DNA of 13,251 bases from DATBHM01 sp036557505 (GTDB lineage Bacteria > Actinomycetota > UBA4738 > JACQTL01). This document shows, one piece after another, positions 1-7,712 of the stretch (position 1 is its first letter; each line of letters starts with the position of its first letter). Below the pieces are notes generated by a model. It was not told the DNA's origin and searched no databases. It was given only the letters and a program-made list of their open reading frames with translations. The translations under genes were made by a program, and so were the position numbers. Location: the NCBI GenBank assembly GCA_036557505.1, contig DATBHM010000334.1:1-13251 (forward strand). The letters are read 5' to 3'.

Positions 1-198
1 GGACCTGGCGGGCTCGTCGATCTCGCTGACGAGGCCGGACTGCACGAGCTCGCCGACGATGTTGGAGACGGTCGAACGCGACAGCAGGGCCTGGCGGGCG
101 AGCTCGGCGCGGGTCAGCGGCCCGTGCTGCTGGAGCAGGCCCAGGACCCGCCGCCGATTCCCGTCGCGAAGCATGCCCTGGGGGACACCCCGGTCCAT
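1..198 (-). CDS. ROK-family transcriptional regulator, N-terminal part (cut by window edge)
   Basis: This is the first 66 codons of a minus-strand gene that continues past the left edge. The visible protein is a winged helix-turn-helix: residues 9-25 (MLRDGNRRRVLGLLQQH) form the first helix, PLTRAELA (27-34) the second, and LSRSTVSNIVGEL (39-51) the recognition helix, followed by the wing at SGLVSEIDE. This layout is typical of ROK-family (NagC/Mlc/XylR-like) sugar-responsive repressors, whose C-terminal sugar-kinase-like domain would lie outside the window. MarR-type regulators share the fold and cannot be fully excluded. The ATG at 198-196 is chosen because a candidate -10 element ends only 6 bases upstream, which fits a leaderless message; an in-frame ATG at codon 9 is the alternative. 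A link to the inositol genes is possible but unproven, since the sigma-factor pair lies between them. Confidence 0.75.
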   Translation of the reverse strand, partial: MDRGVPQGMLRDGNRRRVLGLLQQHGPLTRAELARQALLSRSTVSNIVGELVQSGLVSEIDEPARS

Positions 199-204
199 CC
201 GTGG

Positions 205-234
205 AGTGTCCGGCTCCCCGGCGGAGTTTGTCAA
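205..234 (-). promoter_or_regulatory. Candidate promoter of the ROK gene, possibly leaderless
   Basis: Read on the minus strand, TTGACA (234-229) matches the -35 consensus exactly. It is followed after 18 bases by GACACT (210-205), which keeps the A at position 2 and the T at position 6 of a -10 box. The ATG at 198 begins 7 bases beyond the -10, where transcription would start, and no Shine-Dalgarno sequence precedes it. This matches the leaderless arrangement common in Actinomycetota. The -10 match is only partial. Confidence 0.4.
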
Positions 235-244
235 ATCTTGACGA
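228..244. promoter_or_regulatory. Inverted repeat over the ROK -35 box, candidate operator
   Basis: TTGTCAA (228-234), a 3-base spacer ATC, and TTGACGA (238-244) form an inverted repeat matching at 6 of 7 positions. It covers the candidate -35 box of the ROK gene, a common place for autoregulatory binding. It is also one of the few AT-rich patches in this GC-rich region. The ligand is inferred only. Confidence 0.35.
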
Positions 245-375
245 AAAACCCGGTCCGGATCGGCCGAGTATTGCCAAGCCATGGACAATCCCAACCGGGG
301 CGAAGCCGTGTCAGGTGGTGCGAATCCTCTCGACGCGCGTGACCTCATGGCCGGGTCGGGCGTCTTCCGGTCACG

Positions 376-897
376 ATGGGAAGCGCAGTGGGAAGCATCG
401 ACGACAGCGCGGAGGCTCGCCGTTCCCTCGCCACGCTCTACGAGCGGCACGCGGACGACGCCATCGGCCTCGCGTACCTGCTGACGGGGGACCGTGTGCT
501 CGCGGAGGACCTGGTCCAGGACGCGTTCGTCCGGATCACCGCCCGGTTCGTCCACCTCCGCGACCCCGACGCCTTCGGCGCCTACCTGCGGCGCTCCGTC
601 GTCAACCTGGCGAACTCCCACTTCCGGCGACGCCGCGTCGAGCGGCGTCATCTCCAGGGGCTCTCCGGGTCGGAACCGACGGTCGAGCCCGACCTCGCGG
701 TCGGCCTCACCCTTCGGGACGCGATCTTCCGGCTGCCGGTCAGACAGCGAACCGCGCTCGTGCTCCGGTTCTACGAGGACCTGCCCGAACGCGAGATCGC
801 GGCCGTCATGCGGTGCCGGACGGGTGCCGTGAAACAGCTCGTGTTCCGCGCGATGCAGACGTTGCGGCGGGACCTGGGAGAGGGTGGAGAGCGATGA
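376..897 (+). CDS. ECF-type RNA polymerase sigma factor (sigma-70 family)
   Basis: This 173-residue protein has the two-domain build of an extracytoplasmic-function sigma factor. The sigma-2 domain is at about residues 18-85, with LYERHADDAIGLAYLLTGD (core-binding helix) and AEDLVQDAFVRI (-10 recognition). The sigma-4 domain is at about 110-168, with LPVRQRTALVLRFYEDL followed by the helix-turn-helix REIAAVMRCRTGAVKQLVFRA. It resembles the actinobacterial SigE-like group of small ECF factors. The ATG at 376 has no good Shine-Dalgarno sequence. A GTG at codon 5, with GGGAAG 5' of it, is an alternative start, and both keep all domains. The stop overlaps the next start (ATGA), so the two proteins are probably translationally coupled. 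No classic ECF autopromoter (GGAAC-type -35) was seen in the 177 bases upstream. The target genes are unknown. Confidence 0.88.
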   Translation: MGSAVGSIDDSAEARRSLATLYERHADDAIGLAYLLTGDRVLAEDLVQDAFVRITARFVHLRDPDAFGAYLRRSVVNLANSHFRRRRVERRHLQGLSGSEPTVEPDLAVGLTLRDAIFRLPVRQRTALVLRFYEDLPEREIAAVMRCRTGAVKQLVFRAMQTLRRDLGEGGER

Positions 898-1640
898 ACG
901 ACGGCACGTCGATGGAGGAGCGGATGCGGGCGGAGCTGACCCGGATCCGCGGCGAGATCCCCCCGGCCCGGGTCCCCCCGGGGTCGCTGCTGGTACGCGC
1001 TCGTCGGGGCATGGCCGTGACGCTCGCGGGTGTGGTCCTCGTGACGGCGGTGGTCGTCGGCGGATCGGTGATCGCCTGGAACGCGTTCGGTTCGGCCCGG
1101 CCCGCGGTCCCCGCCACCGGGGGGACGGGGGCGCCGGCGAGCTCGGCGGTGGCGGTGGAGCTCCGTTCGAGGCCGCTCTCGCTGCCGTCCATGGCGCCCG
1201 GGGCCGCGTGTCCCGCCACACCGGCCGTCACGATCACCCCCGGGCCGGGGGCCGGATTCACGGGCACGACGACCGCACAGCGCGCGGGGCACGTGGCCCT
1301 CACGTTCGCCGGGCCGCACGTGCAGCTCCGGCCCTCCGACCGAACCCCGGCCGGCTGGTACGCCGTCAAGGCCGTATGGGTCGTGGACGGGACGTACCGT
1401 GGGCCGTTCCTCATCCGCGGCGGACGGATCGACCGCCCCGGGCCCATGCGGTTCCGGTTCGATCCCATGACGCCGCAGCAGCACGAGCTCCTCGCGGACC
1501 GGATGACTGCGCCACCGGGGGCGACGGCGCTGTGGCGAAGCGTCCCGACCGTCACGTACGTGCGCGGCCCCGGGTGCTACGCGTATCAGATCGACGGTGT
1601 CGGCTTCACGGGCCACGTCACGTTCGCCGCGACCCGGTGA
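894..1640 (+). CDS. Single-pass membrane protein partnered with the ECF factor; putative anti-sigma or sensor
   Basis: The protein has 248 residues. About 39 cytoplasmic residues (MEERMRAELTRIRGEIPP, then a basic stretch RARRGM) precede one hydrophobic segment at about 40-62 (VTLAGVVLVTAVVVGGSVIA). A low-complexity Ala/Pro/Gly linker and a C-terminal domain outside the membrane follow. Two cysteines, near 106 and 228 (GAACPA and GPGCYAY), could form a disulfide in that domain. The ATGA overlap with the sigma gene and the topology suggest a regulator of the sigma factor. However, the cytoplasmic part is very short and lacks the HxxxCxxC motif of zinc anti-sigma factors, so an anti-sigma role is inferred from position alone. 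I do not recognise the C-terminal domain. The start at 894 is supported by the coupling; upstream extension of this frame would lie inside the sigma gene. Confidence 0.7.
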   Translation: MNDGTSMEERMRAELTRIRGEIPPARVPPGSLLVRARRGMAVTLAGVVLVTAVVVGGSVIAWNAFGSARPAVPATGGTGAPASSAVAVELRSRPLSLPSMAPGAACPATPAVTITPGPGAGFTGTTTAQRAGHVALTFAGPHVQLRPSDRTPAGWYAVKAVWVVDGTYRGPFLIRGGRIDRPGPMRFRFDPMTPQQHELLADRMTAPPGATALWRSVPTVTYVRGPGCYAYQIDGVGFTGHVTFAATR

Positions 1641-1645
1641 CGTGG
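1613..1645. terminator. Candidate shared hairpin between convergent genes
   Basis: CCACGTCAC (1613-1621) and GTGACGTGG (1637-1645) are perfect 9-base inverted repeats around a 15-base loop. The hairpin spans the stop codon of the membrane-protein gene and enters the 15-base gap before the convergent end of iolA. It could end transcription in either direction. There is no T-run on either side, so it is not a standard intrinsic terminator, and chance is possible. Confidence 0.3.
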
Positions 1646-1655
1646 ATTCCGGGGG

Positions 1656-3149
<1,494 letters not shown>

Positions 3150-3154
3150 GTCGG

Positions 3155-4036
3155 TCACCTCCTGGACGAACCCTCCGCCGGTCCGTCGGCCGTCGTCATC
3201 GGACATCGTGGATCGGGACCCAGCGCCTCGAACAGCTCCCACAGCCACTCGTGCGCCGGGTCGGTGCAGGCACGCCACGCCCGTTCGGCGGGGCCGGCCA
3301 TCACGTTCAGGTAGTACATCGCATGTCCGGGGGCGGCGACACACGGCCCGTGGTATCCGCGCGGGACCAGGAACACGTCGCCGCCCCGAACGGTGACCGT
3401 CTCGTCGATCTCCCCGTCGAGCGTGTACGTCCGGTGCAGGCCGAACCCGTTCCGGCCCCGAACCCGGAAGTAGTACACCTCCTCGAGCGGAACCTCACGC
3501 TCGGTGTGCTCGTCGTGCTTGTGCGGGGGGAACGACGACCAGTTGCCGTCTGGCGTGAGCACCTCGACCGCGATGAGTCGGTCGGCCTCGAACGCGTCGG
3601 CGGCCAGGAAGTTGGTCACCTGCCGGGTCGCCGCGCCGCCCCCGCGGACCTCGACGGGGATCGACCGGGCGGGGACGTGGGCGGGCTCGAGCGCCCGTTC
3701 GGCCCTCGCGGTGGGGAGCGCGACCTCGGCGCCCCCATGCGACGAGAGCACCGCCTCCGTGCCGAGCGGGAGGTAGGCGAAGTCGCTCACCCGGGAGAAG
3801 ACATCGTCCCGCCCCTCGAGCTCGAACGTCCGTCCCCCGACCTCCACCGCGCACGAGCCGGCGAGCGGCAGCACCGCCGCCTCGTCGCGCTCGAGCCGCA
3901 CTACGCGCCGTTCGCCGGTGGCGAGGGCCATCACCCGCAGCCCGGCGAACGACCAGCCAGCGTCCTCCGGGGTGAGCGTGACCGGATCGCCGTCCGCCGC
4001 GAGCGAACCCGCCGGCCGGAGCAGGTCGGCCGTCAT
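3155..4036 (-). CDS. iolB: 5-deoxy-glucuronate isomerase
   Basis: IolB isomerises 5-deoxy-D-glucuronate, made by IolD, to 2-deoxy-5-keto-D-gluconate, the substrate of IolC. The 293-residue product is a bicupin of normal length. The metal-binding cupin motif is at 170-190, with PPHKHDEH supplying H172 and H174 and PLEEVYYFR supplying a glutamate. A downstream histidine lies in PRGYHGPC (H229), and the family-typical YYLNVMAGP follows (241-249). The tail after about residue 275 (TTADGPAEGSSRR) is weakly conserved in character. The ATG at 4036 has no clear Shine-Dalgarno sequence, unlike most genes in the locus, so translation may start from a short or leaderless message. Upstream is not iolC but a gene on the opposite strand, only 35 bases away. 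The iolBA pair may therefore have its own promoter or be reached by readthrough. Confidence 0.93.
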   Translation of the reverse strand: MTADLLRPAGSLAADGDPVTLTPEDAGWSFAGLRVMALATGERRVVRLERDEAAVLPLAGSCAVEVGGRTFELEGRDDVFSRVSDFAYLPLGTEAVLSSHGGAEVALPTARAERALEPAHVPARSIPVEVRGGGAATRQVTNFLAADAFEADRLIAVEVLTPDGNWSSFPPHKHDEHTEREVPLEEVYYFRVRGRNGFGLHRTYTLDGEIDETVTVRGGDVFLVPRGYHGPCVAAPGHAMYYLNVMAGPAERAWRACTDPAHEWLWELFEALGPDPRCPMTTADGPAEGSSRR

Positions 4037-4064
4037 GGCGGGCCGGTCCCGGCGGTGCGTCGTG

Positions 4065-4071
4065 GACTATC
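4065..4071. promoter_or_regulatory. Overlapping divergent -10 candidates in the 35-base iolB/HExxH gap
   Basis: The gap between iolB and the opposite-strand gene is only 4037-4071. It contains GACTAT on the plus strand (4065-4070) and GATAGT on the minus strand (4071-4066). Both keep the key A2 and T6 positions of a -10 box. Neither has a convincing -35 at 17-18 bases. If real, the two promoters exclude one another physically. No TGGAACGTTCCA operator is present here, unlike at the iolG/iolD promoter. Confidence 0.25.
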
Positions 4072-4647
4072 GTGGGCCCCGCCGTGGGAGTCCGGCGAAC
4101 GACGGCGGTGATCGTGGCCATCGGCGCGGTGGGCCTGCTCGCGCTGGGAGCCGCCGCCGACGGCGCCCCCACACGCCGGCCCACGATCAACTTCGCGGTG
4201 GGCGTGCCGGAGGACGTCCGGCGGCTCGCCGCCACCACGTGGGGCCGGTTCCTGGATGCGTTCCCCGCCCGCGTGGCGTGCGTGCCCGACGTCACTCTCG
4301 CCACCGCCTGGACGTTCCGGTCGGCCGGCCGGTACCAGCCGGCTCGGCGGCTGGTGACGCTCCGGATCCCGGGGACGGCGCCCAACCTGTCGGCCACGAT
4401 CGTGCACGAGTTCGCCCATCACCTCGATTATTCGTGCCCGGACCGCCCGCTGCGTACCGCGTTCCTCGCCGCCCAGGGGCTGCCGACCGATGCGCGGTGG
4501 CGCGACGGCCCGAGCTGGGGCGCGATCCCGGCGGAGCAGTTCGCCCAGGCGGCCATCCAGGTCGTGCTGGGCCCGCAGCCGAGCCCGCTCGTGGTGATCC
4601 GGCCGAAGGCCCTGGCCGCGATCCGGCGATGGGGGAGGGGCGGGTGA
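4072..4647 (+). CDS. Putative exported or membrane-anchored HExxH zinc metallopeptidase-like protein
   Basis: This 191-residue protein begins with a basic and then hydrophobic segment (VRRTTAVIVAIGAVGLLALGAA, about residues 7-28), either a signal peptide or a membrane anchor. The mature part has a zinc-protease motif H112-E-F-A-H116 followed by HLDY, within SATIVHEFAHHLDYSC. Two cysteines (about 70 and 122) may pair. The short length, and the absence of a clear third zinc ligand, make catalysis uncertain; the substrate is unknown and I recognise no named family. Starts are GTG at 4072 or GTG at 4084; the latter gives a cleaner signal peptide. The gene sits antisense inside the inositol locus, 35 bases from divergent iolB and 1 base from convergent iolC. 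It is therefore an insertion in an otherwise minus-strand operon. Its base composition looks like that of its neighbours, giving no sign of recent transfer. Confidence 0.75.
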   Translation: MGPAVGVRRTTAVIVAIGAVGLLALGAAADGAPTRRPTINFAVGVPEDVRRLAATTWGRFLDAFPARVACVPDVTLATAWTFRSAGRYQPARRLVTLRIPGTAPNLSATIVHEFAHHLDYSCPDRPLRTAFLAAQGLPTDARWRDGPSWGAIPAEQFAQAAIQVVLGPQPSPLVVIRPKALAAIRRWGRGG

Positions 4648-4648
4648 C

Positions 4649-5605
4649 TCAGGCACCGGCCAGCAGCTCCTCCACCTCGGCCTCGGTGGGCATCGCGTCC
4701 GCGCAGGCCAGCTTTCCCGCGACATAGGCCCCGGCGGCGTTCGCGAAGCGGATCGTCCGGCCGACGTCCCAGCCGGACAGCAGCCCGTGGCACAGCCCCG
4801 CGCCGAAGGCGTCCCCGGCCCCGAGCCCGTTCACGACGTCCACCGCGACGGGCGGCACGCGCTCCATCCCCTCCCGGGACGCGGCGAGCACGCCGTCGGG
4901 TCCCAGCTTGACCATCGCCAGGTCGAGCCCGATGTCGAGGAGGCGGCCGGCGAGCTCCTCGGGCGGCCCCTCGCCGACGGCGACCGAGGCCTCCTCCAGG
5001 TTCCCCACCGCGACGGTCGCGAACGCCAGCGCCCGGCGCTGGAGGGCGCCGGCCTCCTGCGGGGACGGCCAGAACATCGGGCGGTAGTCGAGGTCGTGCA
5101 CCGTGATCGCCGTGTGGCCCCTTGCCTCCAGCGCGCCCAGCGTGGCCATCCGGCTCGGCTCGGCGGAGAGCCCCGTCCCCGTGGTCCAGAAGATCCTCGC
5201 GTCCCGGACCGCGTCGAGGTCGAGCTCCTCGAGCCGGAGGTTGATGTCGGGCGCCCTGGGCAGCCGGTAGAACAGCAGCGGGAACGAGTCCGGAGGGTGG
5301 AGCTCCGTGAACACCACCGGGGTCAGCAGGCCGGTGTCGTCCGTCCCGACGTAGCGATCGTCGACGCCGAACCCGCGCAGGGCGCCGCGGACGTAGGGGG
5401 CGAACGGATCGTTGCCGACCTTCGTGATCACGGCCGACCGGTGGCCGTATCGCGCCGCGCCCACCGCGACGTTGGTCGCGGTTCCTCCCAGGAACTTCTG
5501 GAACGTCCGGACCTCGGCCAGCGGCACTCCGCTCTGCAGCGGATACAGGTCGACCCCGACCCTCCCCATCGTGAGGACGTCGAAGGGCGGGGACGGGAAC
5601 GCCAC
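4649..5605 (-). CDS. iolC: 5-dehydro-2-deoxygluconokinase (PfkB family)
   Basis: IolC phosphorylates 2-deoxy-5-keto-gluconate with ATP to the 6-phosphate, which an aldolase then splits. The 318-residue protein has PfkB (ribokinase-like) features: an N-terminal FDVLTMGRVGVDLYP strand, the substrate-site GGTATN (40-45), an NxxE-type metal motif in GNLEEA (N202, E205), and the anion hole/catalytic base GAGDAF (262-267, D265). HDLDYRPMFW (170-179) is typical of the IolC branch. The start is GTG at 5605, four bases after the ATPase stop. A later ATG at codon 13 would remove the first conserved strand and is rejected. The only Shine-Dalgarno-like sequence (GAGGT) is very close to the GTG, so coupling to the upstream gene is likely. 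The gene ends 1 base from the convergent HExxH gene. Confidence 0.93.
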   Translation of the reverse strand: MAFPSPPFDVLTMGRVGVDLYPLQSGVPLAEVRTFQKFLGGTATNVAVGAARYGHRSAVITKVGNDPFAPYVRGALRGFGVDDRYVGTDDTGLLTPVVFTELHPPDSFPLLFYRLPRAPDINLRLEELDLDAVRDARIFWTTGTGLSAEPSRMATLGALEARGHTAITVHDLDYRPMFWPSPQEAGALQRRALAFATVAVGNLEEASVAVGEGPPEELAGRLLDIGLDLAMVKLGPDGVLAASREGMERVPPVAVDVVNGLGAGDAFGAGLCHGLLSGWDVGRTIRFANAAGAYVAGKLACADAMPTEAEVEELLAGA

Positions 5606-5609
5606 GACC

Positions 5610-6578
5610 TCAGTCGTCCGGACCGGGGCGAGCCGCCCCGGTTCCGGGGGGATCCGCGGGAACCTCCGCCGACGGTGGCGCCTCCGTCGCCGGCGGCCGA
5701 GGACCCGGCGACTCGCGTTCGGTGAGCCCGCCGGCCTCCGCCTCGAGCGCCTGGGCGGCCCGAACGAGCTCCTCGCTCGCCTCGGACTTGCCCACGGCTC
5801 GTTCCAGCTCGTGGGCCAGGTTCTCGAGCTCCTCGCCGCCCGCCATCATCTGCACCAGCCGGTCGAGGCCGATCTCGGACTTGGGGAAGTCGCCGAACAC
5901 CTGTCCCCTTCGCAGGATCACGAAGTGGTCGCCCACCGGATAGGCGTGGTGGGGGTTGTGCGTGATGAAGATGACCCCCACCCCGCGCTGTTTCGCCTGG
6001 ACGATGTACCGCAGCACGACGCCGGCCTGCTTCACGCCGAGCGCGGCCGTGGGCTCGTCGAGGATGAGGACCCGCGCGCCGAAGTACACGGCCCGGGCGA
6101 TCGCGACGGACTGCCGTTCGCCACCCGAGAGCGTCCCCACCGGCTGGTCCGGGTCGCGGATGTCGATCCCCATCTTGGAGAGCTCCTGCCGGGCGGTCTC
6201 CTTCGCGAACTTGACGTCGTAGCGGCGGAACGGCCAGAACCCCTTCGTGGGCTCGGACCCGAGGAAGAAGTTCCGCCAGATCGACAGCAGCGGGATCATC
6301 GCGAGGTCCTGGTACACGGTCGCGATCCCGAGGTCGAGCGCCTCGCGTGGCGAGGTGAACTCCCGGGCCCGCCCGTCGAAGACGTACTCGCCCTCGTCCG
6401 GCCGGTGCACCCCCGAGAGCGTCTTGATGAGCGTGGACTTGCCGGCGCCGTTGTCCCCGAGCAGACAGGTGACCTCGCCCGCACGGCAGAACATGGACAC
6501 GTCCTTGAGGGCGATCACGCTGCCGAAGAACTTCGAGATGTGCCGGACGTCAAGGAGCGGCGTTCCGTTGGCACTCAT
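5610..6578 (-). CDS. Sugar ABC transporter ATP-binding protein (CUT2 type, single domain)
   Basis: This 322-residue protein powers import. It carries one complete ABC domain: Walker A GDNGAGKST (41-49), Q-loop glutamine Q90 in VYQDLAMIP, signature LSGGERQ (150-156), Walker B LILDEPT (171-177) and switch histidine H207 in FITHNPHH. Many CUT2 transporters have two fused ABC domains of about 500 residues in total. This one has only one and would act as a homodimer, as in FrcA-like systems. After about residue 246 there is an extra tail: a charged helix rich in E/A/L (EELENLAHELERAV and onward to about 284), then roughly 38 Pro/Ala/Gly-rich residues. The ATG at 6578 overlaps the permease stop (ATGA). 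The substrate is inferred from the locus to be an inositol. Confidence 0.92.
   Translation of the reverse strand: MSANGTPLLDVRHISKFFGSVIALKDVSMFCRAGEVTCLLGDNGAGKSTLIKTLSGVHRPDEGEYVFDGRAREFTSPREALDLGIATVYQDLAMIPLLSIWRNFFLGSEPTKGFWPFRRYDVKFAKETARQELSKMGIDIRDPDQPVGTLSGGERQSVAIARAVYFGARVLILDEPTAALGVKQAGVVLRYIVQAKQRGVGVIFITHNPHHAYPVGDHFVILRRGQVFGDFPKSEIGLDRLVQMMAGGEELENLAHELERAVGKSEASEELVRAAQALEAEAGGLTERESPGPRPPATEAPPSAEVPADPPGTGAARPGPDD
5618..5647 (-). repeat. GC hairpin at the end of the ATPase gene, just before iolC
   Basis: Read on the minus strand, ACCGGGGCG and CGCCCCGGT form a perfect 9-bp stem around the loop GCT. One bulged A and four more pairs (CCGG/CCGG) extend it. It ends 12 bases before the iolC GTG, overlaps the end of the ATPase coding sequence and has no T-run. 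It could slow or stabilise the transcript between the transport and enzyme parts of the operon. In DNA this GC-rich, chance is also plausible. Confidence 0.35.
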
Positions 6579-7645
6579 CGCAGCGCGGCCCTCCTCCGGA
6601 TGAAGTTGTTGAACATCACGGCGCCCAGGAGGATGCCGCCGATGAACACCTGGAACCAGTCCGCGTCGACGCCCGTCACCACGATGCCCTGCTGGACCAG
6701 CGCGAAGATCAGCGCGCCGAGGCTCGCGCCGATCGCGGAGCCGTAGCCGCCGGTCAGCAGGCACCCGCCCACGACGGCGGCGATGATCGCCTGGAACTCC
6801 TGGTTCTCGCCCCGCAGGACGTCCGCGCCCGTGAACTGCACGGCCTCGATGACGGCCACCAGCCAGGCGGCGAACGCGGTCGTCATGAACAGGGCCACCT
6901 TGACCCGCCGGGTCGGCACGCCCACGTTCCGGGCGGCGTCGACCGCGCCGCCGGTGCCGAAGATCCAGTTCCCCGCCCGGGTCCGCAGCAGGATCCAGGT
7001 GGCGATGATCGTCAGGACCAGCCACCACAGGATGGCGACGCTGAACTGCGATCCGAACAGCGTCAGGTTGCTGCCGAACAGCTTCCGGGCGATCGAGAAC
7101 CCGCTGATCTGGTCGAGCCCCCCCAGCTGCGTTCGGGACGTCTTCAGCCGGGTGATCGCGATCGTCAGCCCCCGGAAGACGAACAGCGTGCCCAGCGTGA
7201 CGATGAACGAGGGGAGCTTGGTGGCGAGCACCACGGTCCCGTTGAACGCCCCGATGAGGAGCGACAGCACCAGCGACACGATCAGCGCCGGCACCAGCGG
7301 CCACCCGAAGCCGCCCCCGATGGAGGGCGTGACCAGCAGCATGATGGACATGCCGGCGAATCCGATGATCGACCCCACCGACAGGTCGAACTCGCCCGCG
7401 ATCATCAGCAGCGCGACCGCCACGGCGATGATGCCGAGCGGGGCCGCCGTGTTGAGGACCGATGCCGTGGTCGCCCAGCTGATGAAGTTGTGCTGATGGG
7501 CCACGATCGCGAAGAAGACCCACACCAGCACGAGCGCGATCAGCGCGCCGATCTCGGGGCGCGAGAGCAGCCTCGCCCCGAGGGACTTTCTCCGGACGCG
7601 CTCGTCGGCGGGAGCCGAAACCGGTGGCACGGCCGTGGTCGCCAT
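6575..7645 (-). CDS. Sugar ABC transporter permease (CUT2/RbsC type)
   Basis: This is the membrane channel subunit of the importer, 356 residues. A short cytoplasmic N-terminus (about 30 residues) is followed by multiple hydrophobic segments, for example near 32-49, 68-83, 92-106, 115-133, 201-220, 250-268, 286-298 and 304-322. Family markers are GEFDLSVGS (84-92), TLGTLFVFRGL (150-160), the cytoplasmic ATPase-contact loop around TRAGNWIFGTGGAVDAARNV (222-241), and VVGGCLLTGGYGS (291-303). These match RbsC-like permeases of CUT2 sugar systems. The ATG at 7645 has a strong Shine-Dalgarno sequence (GAGGAGGAGG) about 4 bases upstream. Its stop overlaps the ATPase start. It is separated from the binding-protein gene by 67 bases that hold a strong hairpin. 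Confidence 0.94.
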   Translation of the reverse strand: MATTAVPPVSAPADERVRRKSLGARLLSRPEIGALIALVLVWVFFAIVAHQHNFISWATTASVLNTAAPLGIIAVAVALLMIAGEFDLSVGSIIGFAGMSIMLLVTPSIGGGFGWPLVPALIVSLVLSLLIGAFNGTVVLATKLPSFIVTLGTLFVFRGLTIAITRLKTSRTQLGGLDQISGFSIARKLFGSNLTLFGSQFSVAILWWLVLTIIATWILLRTRAGNWIFGTGGAVDAARNVGVPTRRVKVALFMTTAFAAWLVAVIEAVQFTGADVLRGENQEFQAIIAAVVGGCLLTGGYGSAIGASLGALIFALVQQGIVVTGVDADWFQVFIGGILLGAVMFNNFIRRRAALR

Positions 7646-7674
7646 GGACCTCCTCCTCGATCGCCGCTGGTGGT

Positions 7675-7702
7675 GCGGGGGGCCGGGCTCCCGGCCCCCC
7701 GC
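7675..7702 (-). repeat. Perfect 13-bp hairpin between binding-protein and permease genes
   Basis: GCGGGGGGCCGGG (7675-7687), two bases CT, then CCCGGCCCCCCGC (7690-7702) form a perfect inverted repeat. It starts 10 bases after the binding-protein stop codon on the minus strand. There is no T-run after it, and the permease Shine-Dalgarno sequence follows about 20 bases later. Hairpins at this position are known in binding-protein-dependent operons (for example malE-malF), where they protect the upstream message or reduce readthrough so that more binding protein than permease is made. That role is inferred here. Confidence 0.7.
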
Positions 7703-7712
7703 GAGCGTCTGC

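Noticed and set aside
238..271. TTGACG at 238-243 as a -35 for the sigma-factor gene.
   Set aside because: No acceptable -10 lies 16-19 bases downstream; the nearest candidate (GAGTAT) is 22 bases away.
201..893. An upstream extension of the membrane-protein frame through the sigma-factor gene.
   Set aside because: The extension is Arg/Pro-rich out-of-frame reading of the ECF gene; the ATG at 894 with the ATGA overlap is the natural start.
3150..3344. An N-terminal extension of IolA into iolB.
   Set aside because: The family N-terminus and a strong ribosome site place the start at 3149; the extension is iolB coding sequence in another frame.
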